Source of the DNA: Streptomyces sp. CNQ-509
GTDB lineage: Bacteria > Actinomycetota > Actinomycetes > Streptomycetales > Streptomycetaceae
DNA length: 64,000 bases
Direction: 5' to 3'
Assembly (NCBI RefSeq): GCF_001011035.1
Contig: NZ_CP011492.1
Span: 248,001 to 312,000 of the forward strand
The notes beneath the pieces are model-generated. The model was not told the origin of the DNA, made no database searches, and was given only the letters and a program-made list of their open reading frames with translations. The translations under genes and the position numbers were made by a program. Positions within the stretch are counted from its first letter, which is position 1, and the number at the start of each line of letters is the position of its first letter. Shown piece after piece: positions 50,910-58,106 of this stretch.

Positions 50910-50930
50910 CGGATACGATCCGCTATCCGG
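50902..50930. promoter_or_regulatory. 13-bp perfect inverted repeat before the ROK gene
   Basis: CCGGATAGCGGAT (50902-50914), spacer ACG, ATCCGCTATCCGG (50918-50930). It contains a TACGAT -10-like box (50914-50919) and ends 23 bp before the ROK start codon. It may be the autoregulatory operator of the ROK repressor; it could also fold as a terminator for the response regulator transcript whose stop it includes. Confidence 0.65.
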
Positions 50931-50953
50931 AAGCACGCTCAGGGAGGCTGACG

Positions 50954-52111
50954 TTGGCGCAGCTCACCGGCGGGGATCCGTCCCTGCTGCGGCGGATCAA
51001 CTCCGCCGTCGTCCTGCGTGCGCTGCGCGACGCGGGCTCGGCGACGCTGACCGAACTGGTGCGGACCACCGGACTCTCGCGGCCCACCCTGGACGGCGTG
51101 CTGGAGGGCCTGGCCGCCAGCGGCCTGGTGGTGGAGGCCCCGGCCGAGGAGGGCACGACCCGGCGCCAGGGCCGGCCCGCCCGCAAGTTCCGCTTCCACG
51201 CCGAGTCCGGCCATCTGCTGGGCATCGAGATCGGCCCGCACCGGGTCTCCGTCCTCCTCTCCGACCTCGACGGCCGGCTGCGCGGCTCGGCGCTGCGCAC
51301 CGTGGACGAGGCCGCGGAGGCCGGCGACCGGCTGGCGAACGTACGGACCGTGGTGCAGGAGGTGCTGCGCAGGAACGGCGTGGCGCGCAGCACGCTGCGC
51401 GCGGTGGGCGTCGGCAGCCCCGGCATCGTGGAGGCGGACGGCACGGTGCGGCTGAGCACGGCGCTGCCCGGCTGGACGGGCCTCAACCTCGCCGAGCGGC
51501 TGGGGCGTTCGTTCCGCTGCCCGGTGCTGGTGGAGAACGACGCGAACACCGCCGCGGTCGCCGAGCACTGGAAGGGCGCCGCGCGGCACTCGGCGGACGT
51601 GGTCTTCGTCCGCGCCGGACTGAGCCCCGGCGCGGGGTCACTGATCGGCGGGCGGCTGCACCGCGGCTTCGGCGGGGCGGCGGGCGAGATCGGGGCGCTG
51701 CACCTGCTGGGCCGGGAGGCGACGCCGGAGAAGCTGCTCAGCGTCACCGGGGAGCCGCTGCACCCGCTGGACGAGCCGGCGGTGGCGGAGGTCTTCTCGC
51801 TGGCGCAGGGCGGCGACAAGCGGGCGCGCCGGGCCGTGGACCGGTTCATGCAGCGGCTGGTGCACGACGTGGCCGCGCTGGTGCTGGCGCTGGACCCGGA
51901 GCTGGTGGTGATCGGCGGCTGGGCGGCGGGCGTGGACGACGTGCTGGAGCCGCTCCACGCCGAGCTGGCCCGCTACTGCCTGAGGCCCCCGGAGGTCGTG
52001 CTGTCGCTGCTCGGCGAGGCGGCGGTGGCCACGGGCGCGCTGCGGCTGGCCCTCGACCACCTGGACGAGGAGCTGTTCGCCGTGGAGAGCACGGTCACGG
52101 CGCGGCGGTGA
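50954..52111 (+). CDS. ROK family transcriptional repressor
   Basis: 385 residues. A winged helix (LLRRINSAVVLRALRDAGSATLTELVRTTGLSRPTLDGVLEGL, about 10-55) is followed by a ROK sugar-kinase-like domain: LGIEIGPHRVSVLLSDLDG, GVGSPGIVEADGTV, CPVLVENDANTAAVAEHW and HRGFGGAAGEIGALHLL. The zinc motif CxCGxxGC that normally follows GEIGH is missing: the segment reads LGREATPEKLLSVTGEP. TTG 50954 has GGGAGG upstream. The ligand is probably a sugar or sugar phosphate; the target may be its own gene via the palindrome upstream. Confidence 0.9.
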   Translation: MAQLTGGDPSLLRRINSAVVLRALRDAGSATLTELVRTTGLSRPTLDGVLEGLAASGLVVEAPAEEGTTRRQGRPARKFRFHAESGHLLGIEIGPHRVSVLLSDLDGRLRGSALRTVDEAAEAGDRLANVRTVVQEVLRRNGVARSTLRAVGVGSPGIVEADGTVRLSTALPGWTGLNLAERLGRSFRCPVLVENDANTAAVAEHWKGAARHSADVVFVRAGLSPGAGSLIGGRLHRGFGGAAGEIGALHLLGREATPEKLLSVTGEPLHPLDEPAVAEVFSLAQGGDKRARRAVDRFMQRLVHDVAALVLALDPELVVIGGWAAGVDDVLEPLHAELARYCLRPPEVVLSLLGEAAVATGALRLALDHLDEELFAVESTVTARR

Positions 52112-52125
52112 GCCGGCGGGCCGCC

Positions 52126-52165
52126 GGCCGGACGGGGTATGCGCTCCCGGCCCGGCCGTCCGGCC
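52126..52165. terminator. Bidirectional terminator between ROK and GntR genes
   Basis: GGCCGGACGG (52126-52135) pairs perfectly with CCGTCCGGCC (52156-52165), a 10-bp stem with a 20-nt GC-rich loop, in the 111-bp gap between convergent genes. Confidence 0.6.
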
Positions 52166-52222
52166 GCCGCTTCCCGGTCCGCGCGGGGCGTCCCGTCCGG
52201 TCCGTACGCTCCGGGTGGCGGC

Positions 52223-52960
52223 TCAGCTCGCCAGCACCGCCGCGTCCGCGTCGAGGGTGAGCCGGCAGGTGTCCGCGCGGTACGTCGAGACCGCGACGGC
52301 GGCGGTACGCCCCCGGGAGACGTAGCGCGTGGTGACCACCAGCACCGGGGCGCCCGGCAGCCGGTCCAGCTCGCGGGCGTCCTCCGCGCGCGCCGAGCCC
52401 AGCTCGACGGTGCGGTCCTGGCCCTCCAGCGGCAGCCGGTGCAGCTCGTGGAGCACGGCGCGGGCGCGGGCGGCGCCGGCGGAGGAGTCGCCGCGGCTGA
52501 AGCCGGGCGCGGAGTCGCCGGGCACGTAGATCAGCTCGGCCGCGACCGGCTGCCCGTTGCGGCTGCGGGAGCGGTGCACCCGGTGCACCGGCTCCGTCGC
52601 GTCGGTGCCGAGCATGCGCGCGACGGCCGCGGGGGCCGCGACCGCGGAGGCGTCGACGGCCTCCCAGCCGTCGTCGGCCTCGCCCGGCCACATCTCGCGC
52701 GGGGAGCCCACCGGCACGCCGACGCGCGGCGGCGCGACGGTCGTCCCGACGCCCCGCCTGCGCTGCAGCCGGCCCTCCAGCTCCAACTGGTCGAGCGCCT
52801 GCCGCAGGGTCGCGCGGGCGACGCCGAAGCGGGCCGCCAGCTCGCGCTCGTTGGGCAAAATCTCCCCTACCGAGAACTCCGACTCCAGCGCCTCGCTGAT
52901 CACACCTTTGAGATGCCAGTACTTCAGCTCGGTCACGGTGTCCGGCTGCGTGGTCCCCAC
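52223..52960 (-). CDS. GntR/HutC family transcriptional regulator with UTRA domain
   Basis: 245 residues. The winged helix-turn-helix is at about 10-80 (LKGVISEALESEFSVGEILPNERELAARFGVARATLRQALDQLELEGRLQRRRGVGT). The C-terminal UTRA-type ligand domain includes PVHRVHRSRSRNGQPVAAELIYVP and VLVVTTRYVSRGRTAAVAVSTYRAD. It is of the DasR-like HutC subfamily. It is divergent from the SDR enzyme gene, with a TTGGTC-AA-GACCAA site between them that fits this subfamily's operators, so it probably represses that gene and itself. Confidence 0.91.
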   Translation of the reverse strand: MGTTQPDTVTELKYWHLKGVISEALESEFSVGEILPNERELAARFGVARATLRQALDQLELEGRLQRRRGVGTTVAPPRVGVPVGSPREMWPGEADDGWEAVDASAVAAPAAVARMLGTDATEPVHRVHRSRSRNGQPVAAELIYVPGDSAPGFSRGDSSAGAARARAVLHELHRLPLEGQDRTVELGSARAEDARELDRLPGAPVLVVTTRYVSRGRTAAVAVSTYRADTCRLTLDADAAVLAS

Positions 52961-53060
52961 CTGATCCTCGCAATCCCCGTCGGCCTGGCCGCCTTTTTGC
53001 GCGGTTGTTTATGAAAGGTTGTTGCAGTATCTCTCGCCGACAGTAGGACGCCACCCGGAC

Positions 53061-53074
53061 TTGGTCAAGACCAA
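53061..53074. promoter_or_regulatory. GntR/HutC-type operator TTGGTC-AA-GACCAA
   Basis: An inverted repeat with a 2-bp centre; its core TGGTCAAGACCA differs from the DasR core TGGTCTAGACCA only in the central pair. It lies 54 bp before the SDR start and 101 bp upstream of the divergent GntR start. Confidence 0.65.
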
Positions 53075-53127
53075 TGCCCCTGGGGTACGGTCCGTCCGGC
53101 GATCCGACGGACGGCGGAAAGGCAGCG

Positions 53128-53874
53128 ATGGACCAGGTCACGGTGGTCACGGGGGGAAGCCGCGGCATCGGCGCGGCGATCGTGCGGAGACTGGCCCGCG
53201 CCGGTCACGGCGTGGCGCTCGCGTACGAGCGGGCGGAGGCCGCCGCGGAGGGGGTGGCGGCGGAGGCGCGGGCCGAAGGGGTGGCGTGCGTGGCCGTACG
53301 GGCGGACGTCAGCGACCCCGAGCAGGTCGACGCCCTGTTCGACACCGCGCGCGAGCGCCTGGGGCCGGTGACCGCGCTGGTGAACAACGCCGCGATCACC
53401 GGGCCGCTGGGCCGGTTCGACGAGACGTCCCTCGACGTGATGCGCCGGGTGTTCGACGTCAACGTCATGGGCACGTTCATCTGCACCCGGCGCGCGGTGC
53501 GCGAGATGTCCACCCGGCACGGTGGCGGCGGCGGCGCGATCGTCACCATCTCCTCCGGCGCGGCCACCCTCGGCAGCCCCGGGGAGTACGTCCACTACGC
53601 GGCGAGCAAGGCCGCCGTGGACACCATGACGGTCGGTCTGGCCAAGGAGCTGGGGCCCGAGGGGGTACGCGTCAACTCCGTGCAGCCCGGGATGACCGTC
53701 ACCGACATGCACGCGGCGATGGGCGACCCCGAGCGGCCGTGGCGCAACCCGGAGCGGGTGCCGATGCGCCGCCCCGGTGAGCCCGAGGAGATCGCCGGCG
53801 CGGTGGCGTGGCTGCTGTCCGCGGAGGCGTCGTACACCACGGGCGCGGTGCTGCGGGTCTCCGGCGGGCTCTAG
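53128..53874 (+). CDS. SDR family NAD(P)-dependent oxidoreductase
   Basis: 248 residues of a classical short-chain dehydrogenase. The cofactor motif is VTGGSRGIGAAIVRRLA (TGxxxGxG), followed by LVNNAAITG. The catalytic Ser lies in IVTISSGAATLGSPG and Tyr/Lys in YVHYAASKAAVDTM (YxxxK). The C-terminus SYTTGAVLRVSGGL is typical of glucose/3-oxoacyl-reductase types. Arg after the cofactor motif region (YERAEA) is compatible with NADPH. ATG 53128 has GGAAAGG upstream. The TAG stop directly abuts the target duplication of a MITE-like element. Confidence 0.93.
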   Translation: MDQVTVVTGGSRGIGAAIVRRLARAGHGVALAYERAEAAAEGVAAEARAEGVACVAVRADVSDPEQVDALFDTARERLGPVTALVNNAAITGPLGRFDETSLDVMRRVFDVNVMGTFICTRRAVREMSTRHGGGGGAIVTISSGAATLGSPGEYVHYAASKAAVDTMTVGLAKELGPEGVRVNSVQPGMTVTDMHAAMGDPERPWRNPERVPMRRPGEPEEIAGAVAWLLSAEASYTTGAVLRVSGGL

Positions 53875-53878
53875 CTAG

Positions 53879-54120
53879 GGCCTCTCTTCAATCTCCCGTC
53901 TGCGGCTGGGGGTACCGCCCACGTGCGCGCAGCGCGCTGTGGGGGAGCCTGGCACGCACGCTCGCTGCGTTGTCGGGATCGGCCGAAGAGGCCCGCTATG
54001 CGGTCGGCCGTCCGCCTTGCGATCGCACGCACCAGACTCCCCCTACGCCCCGGGGGGCGTGGGCGGTGCCCCCTGCGCCGCCCGCCCCGCGGGCGAACGA
54101 CGCGAGATCGAAGAGAGACC
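53879..54120. mobile_element. 242-bp fold-back MITE-like element with CTAG duplication
   Basis: The ends are imperfect inverted repeats: GGCCTCTCTTCAATCTCCCG on the left and, read on the other strand, GGTCTCTCTTCGATCTCGCG on the right. Matching continues inwards (GGGGGTACCGCCCACG versus GGGGGCACCGCCCACG, and GGGGGAGCCTGG versus GGGGGAGTCTGG), so the entire element is one long imperfect palindrome centred near 53998. It is flanked on both sides by CTAG (53875-53878 and 54121-54124), a target duplication of the IS5-group type (YTAR). It contains no transposase frame and must have been moved in trans. Confidence 0.75.
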
Positions 54121-54163
54121 CTAGACCCTCGTCCGGCCGCCTCCGCCGCCGCGGCGGAGGCGG

Positions 54164-55054
54164 CTAGGCGCGGACGCCGCGGAGCTTGTCCGGGTTGCGG
54201 ACGACGTAGACGCGGGCGATCAGGCCGTCCCGGAGCTGCGGCACCATGACCGTGTCCGGCTCGCCCTTCGACAGGAGCAGCAGCCCGGGCTGGCCGTTGA
54301 TCTCGCGGAACACCAGCTCCGGCTCCGGCACTTCCTGGATGCCGCCCGCCCTGCCGATGAAGATGCGGGCCGTCTTGTCGGCGCCCTCGATGACGCGGCG
54401 CGGCGCCTTCGCCTTGCCCCCGGCGTCGGAGATCACGTCCACGTCCGGGGCCAGCAGCGCCATCAGCCCCTCCAGGTCGCCGCCGGCGGCGGCTTCGAGG
54501 AACCGTTCCGTGATGTCGCGCTGCGCGGCGGTGTCCACGTCGTAGCGCGGCTTGCGCTGCGTGACGTGCCGGCGGGCGCGGCCGGCGAGCTGGCGCACGG
54601 CTTCCTCGGAGCGGTCGAGCATCGCGCCGATCTCCGCGTGCGGGAAGCCGAACGCCTCCCGGAGCACGAAGACGGCCCGCTCCAGCGGCGACAGCGACTC
54701 CATCACCACGAGCATCGCCAGCGTCACCGACTCGGCGAGCAGCGCCCGTTCCGAGCTGTCCGGCGGCGTGTCCCCGAGCAGGTCGGTGGCCAGCGGCTCC
54801 GGGAGCCAGGAGCCGACGTACGCCTCGCGCCGCGCCTGCGTCTGGCGCAGCCGGTCGAGGGAGAGGCGGGTGGTGATGCGCACGAGGTAGCCCCGCGCGT
54901 CGCGGACCTGGTCGCGGTCCACGGCCGACCAGCGCAGCCAGGTGTCCTGCACCACGTCCTCGGCGTCGGCGAAGGCGCCGAGCATGCGGTACGCCACGCC
55001 CATCAGGACGGATCGGTGCTCCTCGAAGACGTCTAGCTCGGTGCCGTAAGCCAC
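54164..55054 (-). CDS. ECF41-type (SigJ-like) RNA polymerase sigma factor with C-terminal SnoaL-like domain
   Basis: 296 residues. Sigma region 2 is ELDVFEEHRSVLMGVAYRMLGAFADAEDVVQDTWLRW; region 4 is LSPLERAVFVLREAFGFPHAEIGAMLDRSEEAVRQLAGRARRHV. The remaining 120 residues form the SnoaL/NTF2-like domain of ECF41 factors, with the conserved NPDKL near the end and DAGGK in place of the usual DGGGK motif. In ECF41 proteins this domain modulates activity in place of an anti-sigma factor. Family members usually lie beside a carboxymuconolactone decarboxylase, oxidoreductase or epimerase; here an SDR lies across the MITE. Confidence 0.93.
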   Translation of the reverse strand: MAYGTELDVFEEHRSVLMGVAYRMLGAFADAEDVVQDTWLRWSAVDRDQVRDARGYLVRITTRLSLDRLRQTQARREAYVGSWLPEPLATDLLGDTPPDSSERALLAESVTLAMLVVMESLSPLERAVFVLREAFGFPHAEIGAMLDRSEEAVRQLAGRARRHVTQRKPRYDVDTAAQRDITERFLEAAAGGDLEGLMALLAPDVDVISDAGGKAKAPRRVIEGADKTARIFIGRAGGIQEVPEPELVFREINGQPGLLLLSKGEPDTVMVPQLRDGLIARVYVVRNPDKLRGVRA

Positions 55055-55151
55055 CCCTCCATATCACCTGACGAGACACCCCCCTGTCCAATCCGGCCGC
55101 TCCCGGACGCCCTCCCCCGCGCGGCGCACTTCCCGCATCGCAGGGGCAGTT

Positions 55152-55173
55152 GTTCACTTGTCGTTCGTGCTAC
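55152..55173 (+). promoter_or_regulatory. PHO-box-like direct repeat upstream of phoD
   Basis: Two 11-bp units, GTTCACTTGTC and GTTCGTGCTAC, in direct tandem, resemble the PhoP-binding direct repeats (GTTCACC-type) of Streptomyces. They end 60 bp before the phosphatase start. The first unit is good, the second matches only GTTC, so binding strength is uncertain. Confidence 0.5.
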
Positions 55174-55233
55174 GGGCAACACACGCCGGTAGGTCTGACG
55201 GCGCACGAGATCCGCACGTCGACGGGAGACCAG

Positions 55234-56808
55234 GTGAACACGGGAGAGAGAACGAGCGGCGGCCCCGCGCGCCGGTCGGTGCTGCGCGGCGGCCTCGCGG
55301 CCTCCGCCGCGCTGGCGGTGCCCACGCTGTCCGGCGGCGCGCCCGCGCAGGCGCTCGCCGGCCGGCCGGGGGCGGCGTGGGGCGTACAGGTGGGCGATGT
55401 GACGGCCCAGGGCGGCACCGTGTGGGTGCGCGCCGACCGCCCGGCGCGGATGGTCGTGGAGACCTCCGCGACGGACTCCTTCCGCACGGTGCAGCGCCGC
55501 CGCGGCCCGCTGCTCGGTCCCGGCACCGACTACACCGGCACCGTACGGCTGCACGGGCTGCCGCCCGGCGAGCAGGTGCACTACCGCGTGGTGCTGGAGG
55601 ACGCGGACGACCCTCGCCGCTCCGGCGAGCCGGTCGCGGGCACGTTCCGTACGGCCCCGGGGCGCCGCCGGGACGTGCGTTTCGTCTGGTCGGGCGACGT
55701 CGCGGGACAGGGCTGGGGCATCAACCCCGACCGCGGCGGCTACCGGGTGTACGCCGAGATGCAGGGCCTCGACCCCGACTTCTTCCTGCACAGCGGCGAC
55801 ACCGTATACGCCGACGGGCCGCTGAGCGCCGAGGTTCCGCTGCCCGACGGCACGGTGTGGCGGAATCTGGTCACCGAGGAGAAGTCGAAGGTCGCCGAGA
55901 CGCTCGCCGAGTACCGCGGCAACTTCCGCTACAACCTGCTCGACGAGAACGTGCGCCGCTTCAACGCGCAGGTGCCGATCGTGGTGCAGTGGGACGACCA
56001 CGAGGTGGTCAACAACTGGTATCCGGGCGAGATCCTCACCGACGCGCGCTACACGGAGCGCCGCGCCGACGTGCTCGCGGCCCGCGCCCGGCGCGCGTTC
56101 GCCGAGTACTTCCCGGTGCCCGCACTGGGCGCCGACGGCGCCGGGCGGGTCTACCGCAAGGTCTCGTACGGGCCGCTCCTCGACGTCTTCGTGCTGGACA
56201 TGCGCACGTACCGCAACGCCAACTCCGACGGGCTCGCCCCCGACGACGTCCACGGCATCCTCGGGCGCGAGCAGCTGGCTTGGCTCAAGCGGGAGCTGCA
56301 GCGCTCCCGCGCGGAGTGGAAGGTCATCGCCTCCGACATGCCGCTGGGCCTGGTCGTACCGGACGGCACGAACGTCGAGGCCGTCGCGCAGGGCGACCCG
56401 GGCGCGCCGCTGGGGCGTGAGCTGCAGATCGCCGAGTTGCTGCGGCACGTCAAGCAGCGGCGGATCACCGGCACCGTGTGGCTGACCGCGGACGTGCACC
56501 ACACCTCCGCGCAGCACTACGACCCGGCGCGGGCGGGGTTCAAGGACTTCGCCCCCTTCTGGGAGTTCGTCACCGGGCCGCTGCACGCGGGCGCCTTCCC
56601 GGGCAGCGCACTGGACGGCACGTTCGGGCCCGAGCGGGTGTTCCTCAAGGCGCCGCAGACGGGCAACGTGGCGCCCAGCCAGGGCTTCCAGTTCTACGGC
56701 GAGGTGCTGATCGACGGCGGCAGCCGCGAGCTGACGGTGCGGCTTCGCGAGGAGGGCGGCGCGGTGCTGTTCACGAAGGTGCTGCAGCCGGGGCTCGTCG
56801 GGCAGTAG
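55234..56808 (+). CDS. phoD: Tat-exported PhoD-type alkaline phosphatase
   Basis: 524 residues. A twin-arginine-type signal (PARRSVLRGGLAASAALAVP) leads into a fibronectin-like N-terminal domain (WGVQVGDVTAQGGTVWVRADRPARM) and the PhoD metallophosphatase core: FVWSGDVAGQGWGIN, FFLHSGDTVYADG, VVQWDDHEVVNNWYPGE and LTADVHHTSAQHYD, whose Asp, Asn, Cys-independent His and Glu residues hold the metal centre. It releases phosphate from mono- and diesters outside the cell. GTG 55234 follows GGGAGACC. PHO-box-like repeats upstream suggest PhoP control in phosphate limitation. Confidence 0.93.
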   Translation: MNTGERTSGGPARRSVLRGGLAASAALAVPTLSGGAPAQALAGRPGAAWGVQVGDVTAQGGTVWVRADRPARMVVETSATDSFRTVQRRRGPLLGPGTDYTGTVRLHGLPPGEQVHYRVVLEDADDPRRSGEPVAGTFRTAPGRRRDVRFVWSGDVAGQGWGINPDRGGYRVYAEMQGLDPDFFLHSGDTVYADGPLSAEVPLPDGTVWRNLVTEEKSKVAETLAEYRGNFRYNLLDENVRRFNAQVPIVVQWDDHEVVNNWYPGEILTDARYTERRADVLAARARRAFAEYFPVPALGADGAGRVYRKVSYGPLLDVFVLDMRTYRNANSDGLAPDDVHGILGREQLAWLKRELQRSRAEWKVIASDMPLGLVVPDGTNVEAVAQGDPGAPLGRELQIAELLRHVKQRRITGTVWLTADVHHTSAQHYDPARAGFKDFAPFWEFVTGPLHAGAFPGSALDGTFGPERVFLKAPQTGNVAPSQGFQFYGEVLIDGGSRELTVRLREEGGAVLFTKVLQPGLVGQ

Positions 56809-56920
56809 CTCGCCGTGCGTGAGGCCCTTGGCGGACAGCGAGAGCACCATGTTCTCAACCTCGGGTACAACATCAGTCATTCGGTGTCACTCCATGATCC
56901 AGTTCCACCGTCTGTTGTAC

Positions 56921-57130
56921 ACGCCCGGTACGGGAGCGGGTGCTGCTGTTCGTGGCGGCCAGGACGACGGCGTGGTCAGGCTCACGGAGAGGGCCGCGCA
57001 GCGGCTCACCGTGCCGCACGAGCTGCGCGTGCTCCCGGGCGCGACGCACCTGTTCCCGCAGCAGGGTGCGCTGGCGGAGGTCGGCGCAGCGGCGGCGGGC
57101 TGGTTCACGCAGACGGCCTCGGTTGGCTGA
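56921..57130 (+). pseudogene. Dienelactone hydrolase family remnant
   Basis: The sequence encodes the last 65-70 residues of a dienelactone-hydrolase-like alpha/beta enzyme. PVRERVLLFV is in one frame, then after the loss of one G near 56955 GGQDDGVVRLTERAAQRLTV and PHELRVLPGATHLFPQQGAL in the next, ending GWFTQTASVG. The catalytic Asp (QDD) and His (GATHLF) survive, but the N-terminal part with the nucleophile is missing. The 112 bp between phoD and this remnant hold nothing recognisable. Confidence 0.72.
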
Positions 57131-57137
57131 GCAGGCA

Positions 57138-57167
57138 GAGCCCGGGTGTTGCTGCCGCATCGGGCTC
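57138..57167. terminator. Hairpin downstream of the right-hand catabolic cluster
   Basis: GAGCCCG (57138-57144) pairs with CGGGCTC (57161-57167), loop 16 nt, 9 bp past the stop of the leftward deacetylase gene. It is the probable end of the five-gene transcript. Confidence 0.5.
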
Positions 57168-57175
57168 CCGGGGCG

Positions 57176-58039
57176 CTATGCCGGATACGCGTCGGCGGTG
57201 GGCGGGGCAGTGGAGTGGGTGGTCAGGTGCGGGTCGGCTGCGGCGGCGCGGGCGATGTCCGCGCAGTGGGCGAAGCGGATGCCCCGGCCGCGGGCGTAGG
57301 CGAGCAGGGATCTCAGGGCCTCGGCCCGGGCCGGGCGCCCCGTGAGTTCGGGGTGGAGGGTGAGCATGAACAGCGCCTGGTGTCGGGCGTGGGCGTCGAG
57401 CTCGTCGCGCCACATGGCCAGGACGGTGTGCGGCGCCTGGATGACGGAGCCGACGTGGGGGTCGGGCAGGAAGGCGTACTGCTCCCAGTCGTCGAGCGAC
57501 CAGTGCGGCGGGAGTTCGACGAACCGGCCGCCGTCCGTGGTGGTGACGCGGTAGGGCCGGTCGTGCCCCATGAGGGAGGAGTCGTACAGGCCGTGTTCTG
57601 CGACGAGCCGGCAGGTGGTCTCGTTGGACTGCCAGTTCGCGGCCCGGAACCCCTCGACGGGGACGTCCTGCGCCGCGAAGACCTCCAGCGCGCGGGTGAA
57701 GTCGGCGCGTTGCTCGTCGTCGGTCATCTCGACGGGCGGGCGGTGGGCGTAGGTGTGGTGGGCGACTTCGTGGCCCTGTTCGAGGATGGCGGCGGTCAGA
57801 CCGGGGTGGTGTTCGGCGACCCAGCCGGGGACGAAGAACGTGGCGGGGACGGCTTCTTCGTCCAGCAGCCGCAGGAGCCTGGGTACGCCGACGTCCACGC
57901 CGTACTGCTGGTGCGACATGGTGCCGGTGTGGGCGGCGTAGCGACGTGAGCGGGCCAGGACGGGGGAGTGGGCGTCGACGTCGATGGTCAGCGCGGCGAC
58001 GGTGTCCCCGCCGGGCCGGGGGGAGCCGGTGGTGGTCAT
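57176..58039 (-). CDS. Polysaccharide deacetylase / allantoinase (PuuE-like) family protein
   Basis: 287 residues without a signal peptide, so cytoplasmic. The NodB-homology core is recognisable: ALTIDVDAHSPVLAR supplies the catalytic Asp and metal Asp, HEVAHHTYAHRPP gives the HxxxH metal pair, and VEGFRAANWQSNETT is motif 3. The ending LFMLTLHPELTGRPARAEALRSLLAYARGRGIRFAH is typical of the PuuE/PgdA-like subgroup that opens cyclic ureides (allantoin, hydantoins) rather than removing acetyl groups from glycans. The gene context (amidase, DUF1989, nucleobase-type transporter) supports a ring amidohydrolase. It is the last gene of the leftward cluster. Confidence 0.86.
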   Translation of the reverse strand: MTTTGSPRPGGDTVAALTIDVDAHSPVLARSRRYAAHTGTMSHQQYGVDVGVPRLLRLLDEEAVPATFFVPGWVAEHHPGLTAAILEQGHEVAHHTYAHRPPVEMTDDEQRADFTRALEVFAAQDVPVEGFRAANWQSNETTCRLVAEHGLYDSSLMGHDRPYRVTTTDGGRFVELPPHWSLDDWEQYAFLPDPHVGSVIQAPHTVLAMWRDELDAHARHQALFMLTLHPELTGRPARAEALRSLLAYARGRGIRFAHCADIARAAAADPHLTTHSTAPPTADAYPA

Positions 58040-58106
58040 GGCGGATTCCTCGGGTGGAGCGCCCCGTGCCGGCCGGGGAGAACCGGCCCGGGGCGGGATC
58101 GGAGCC

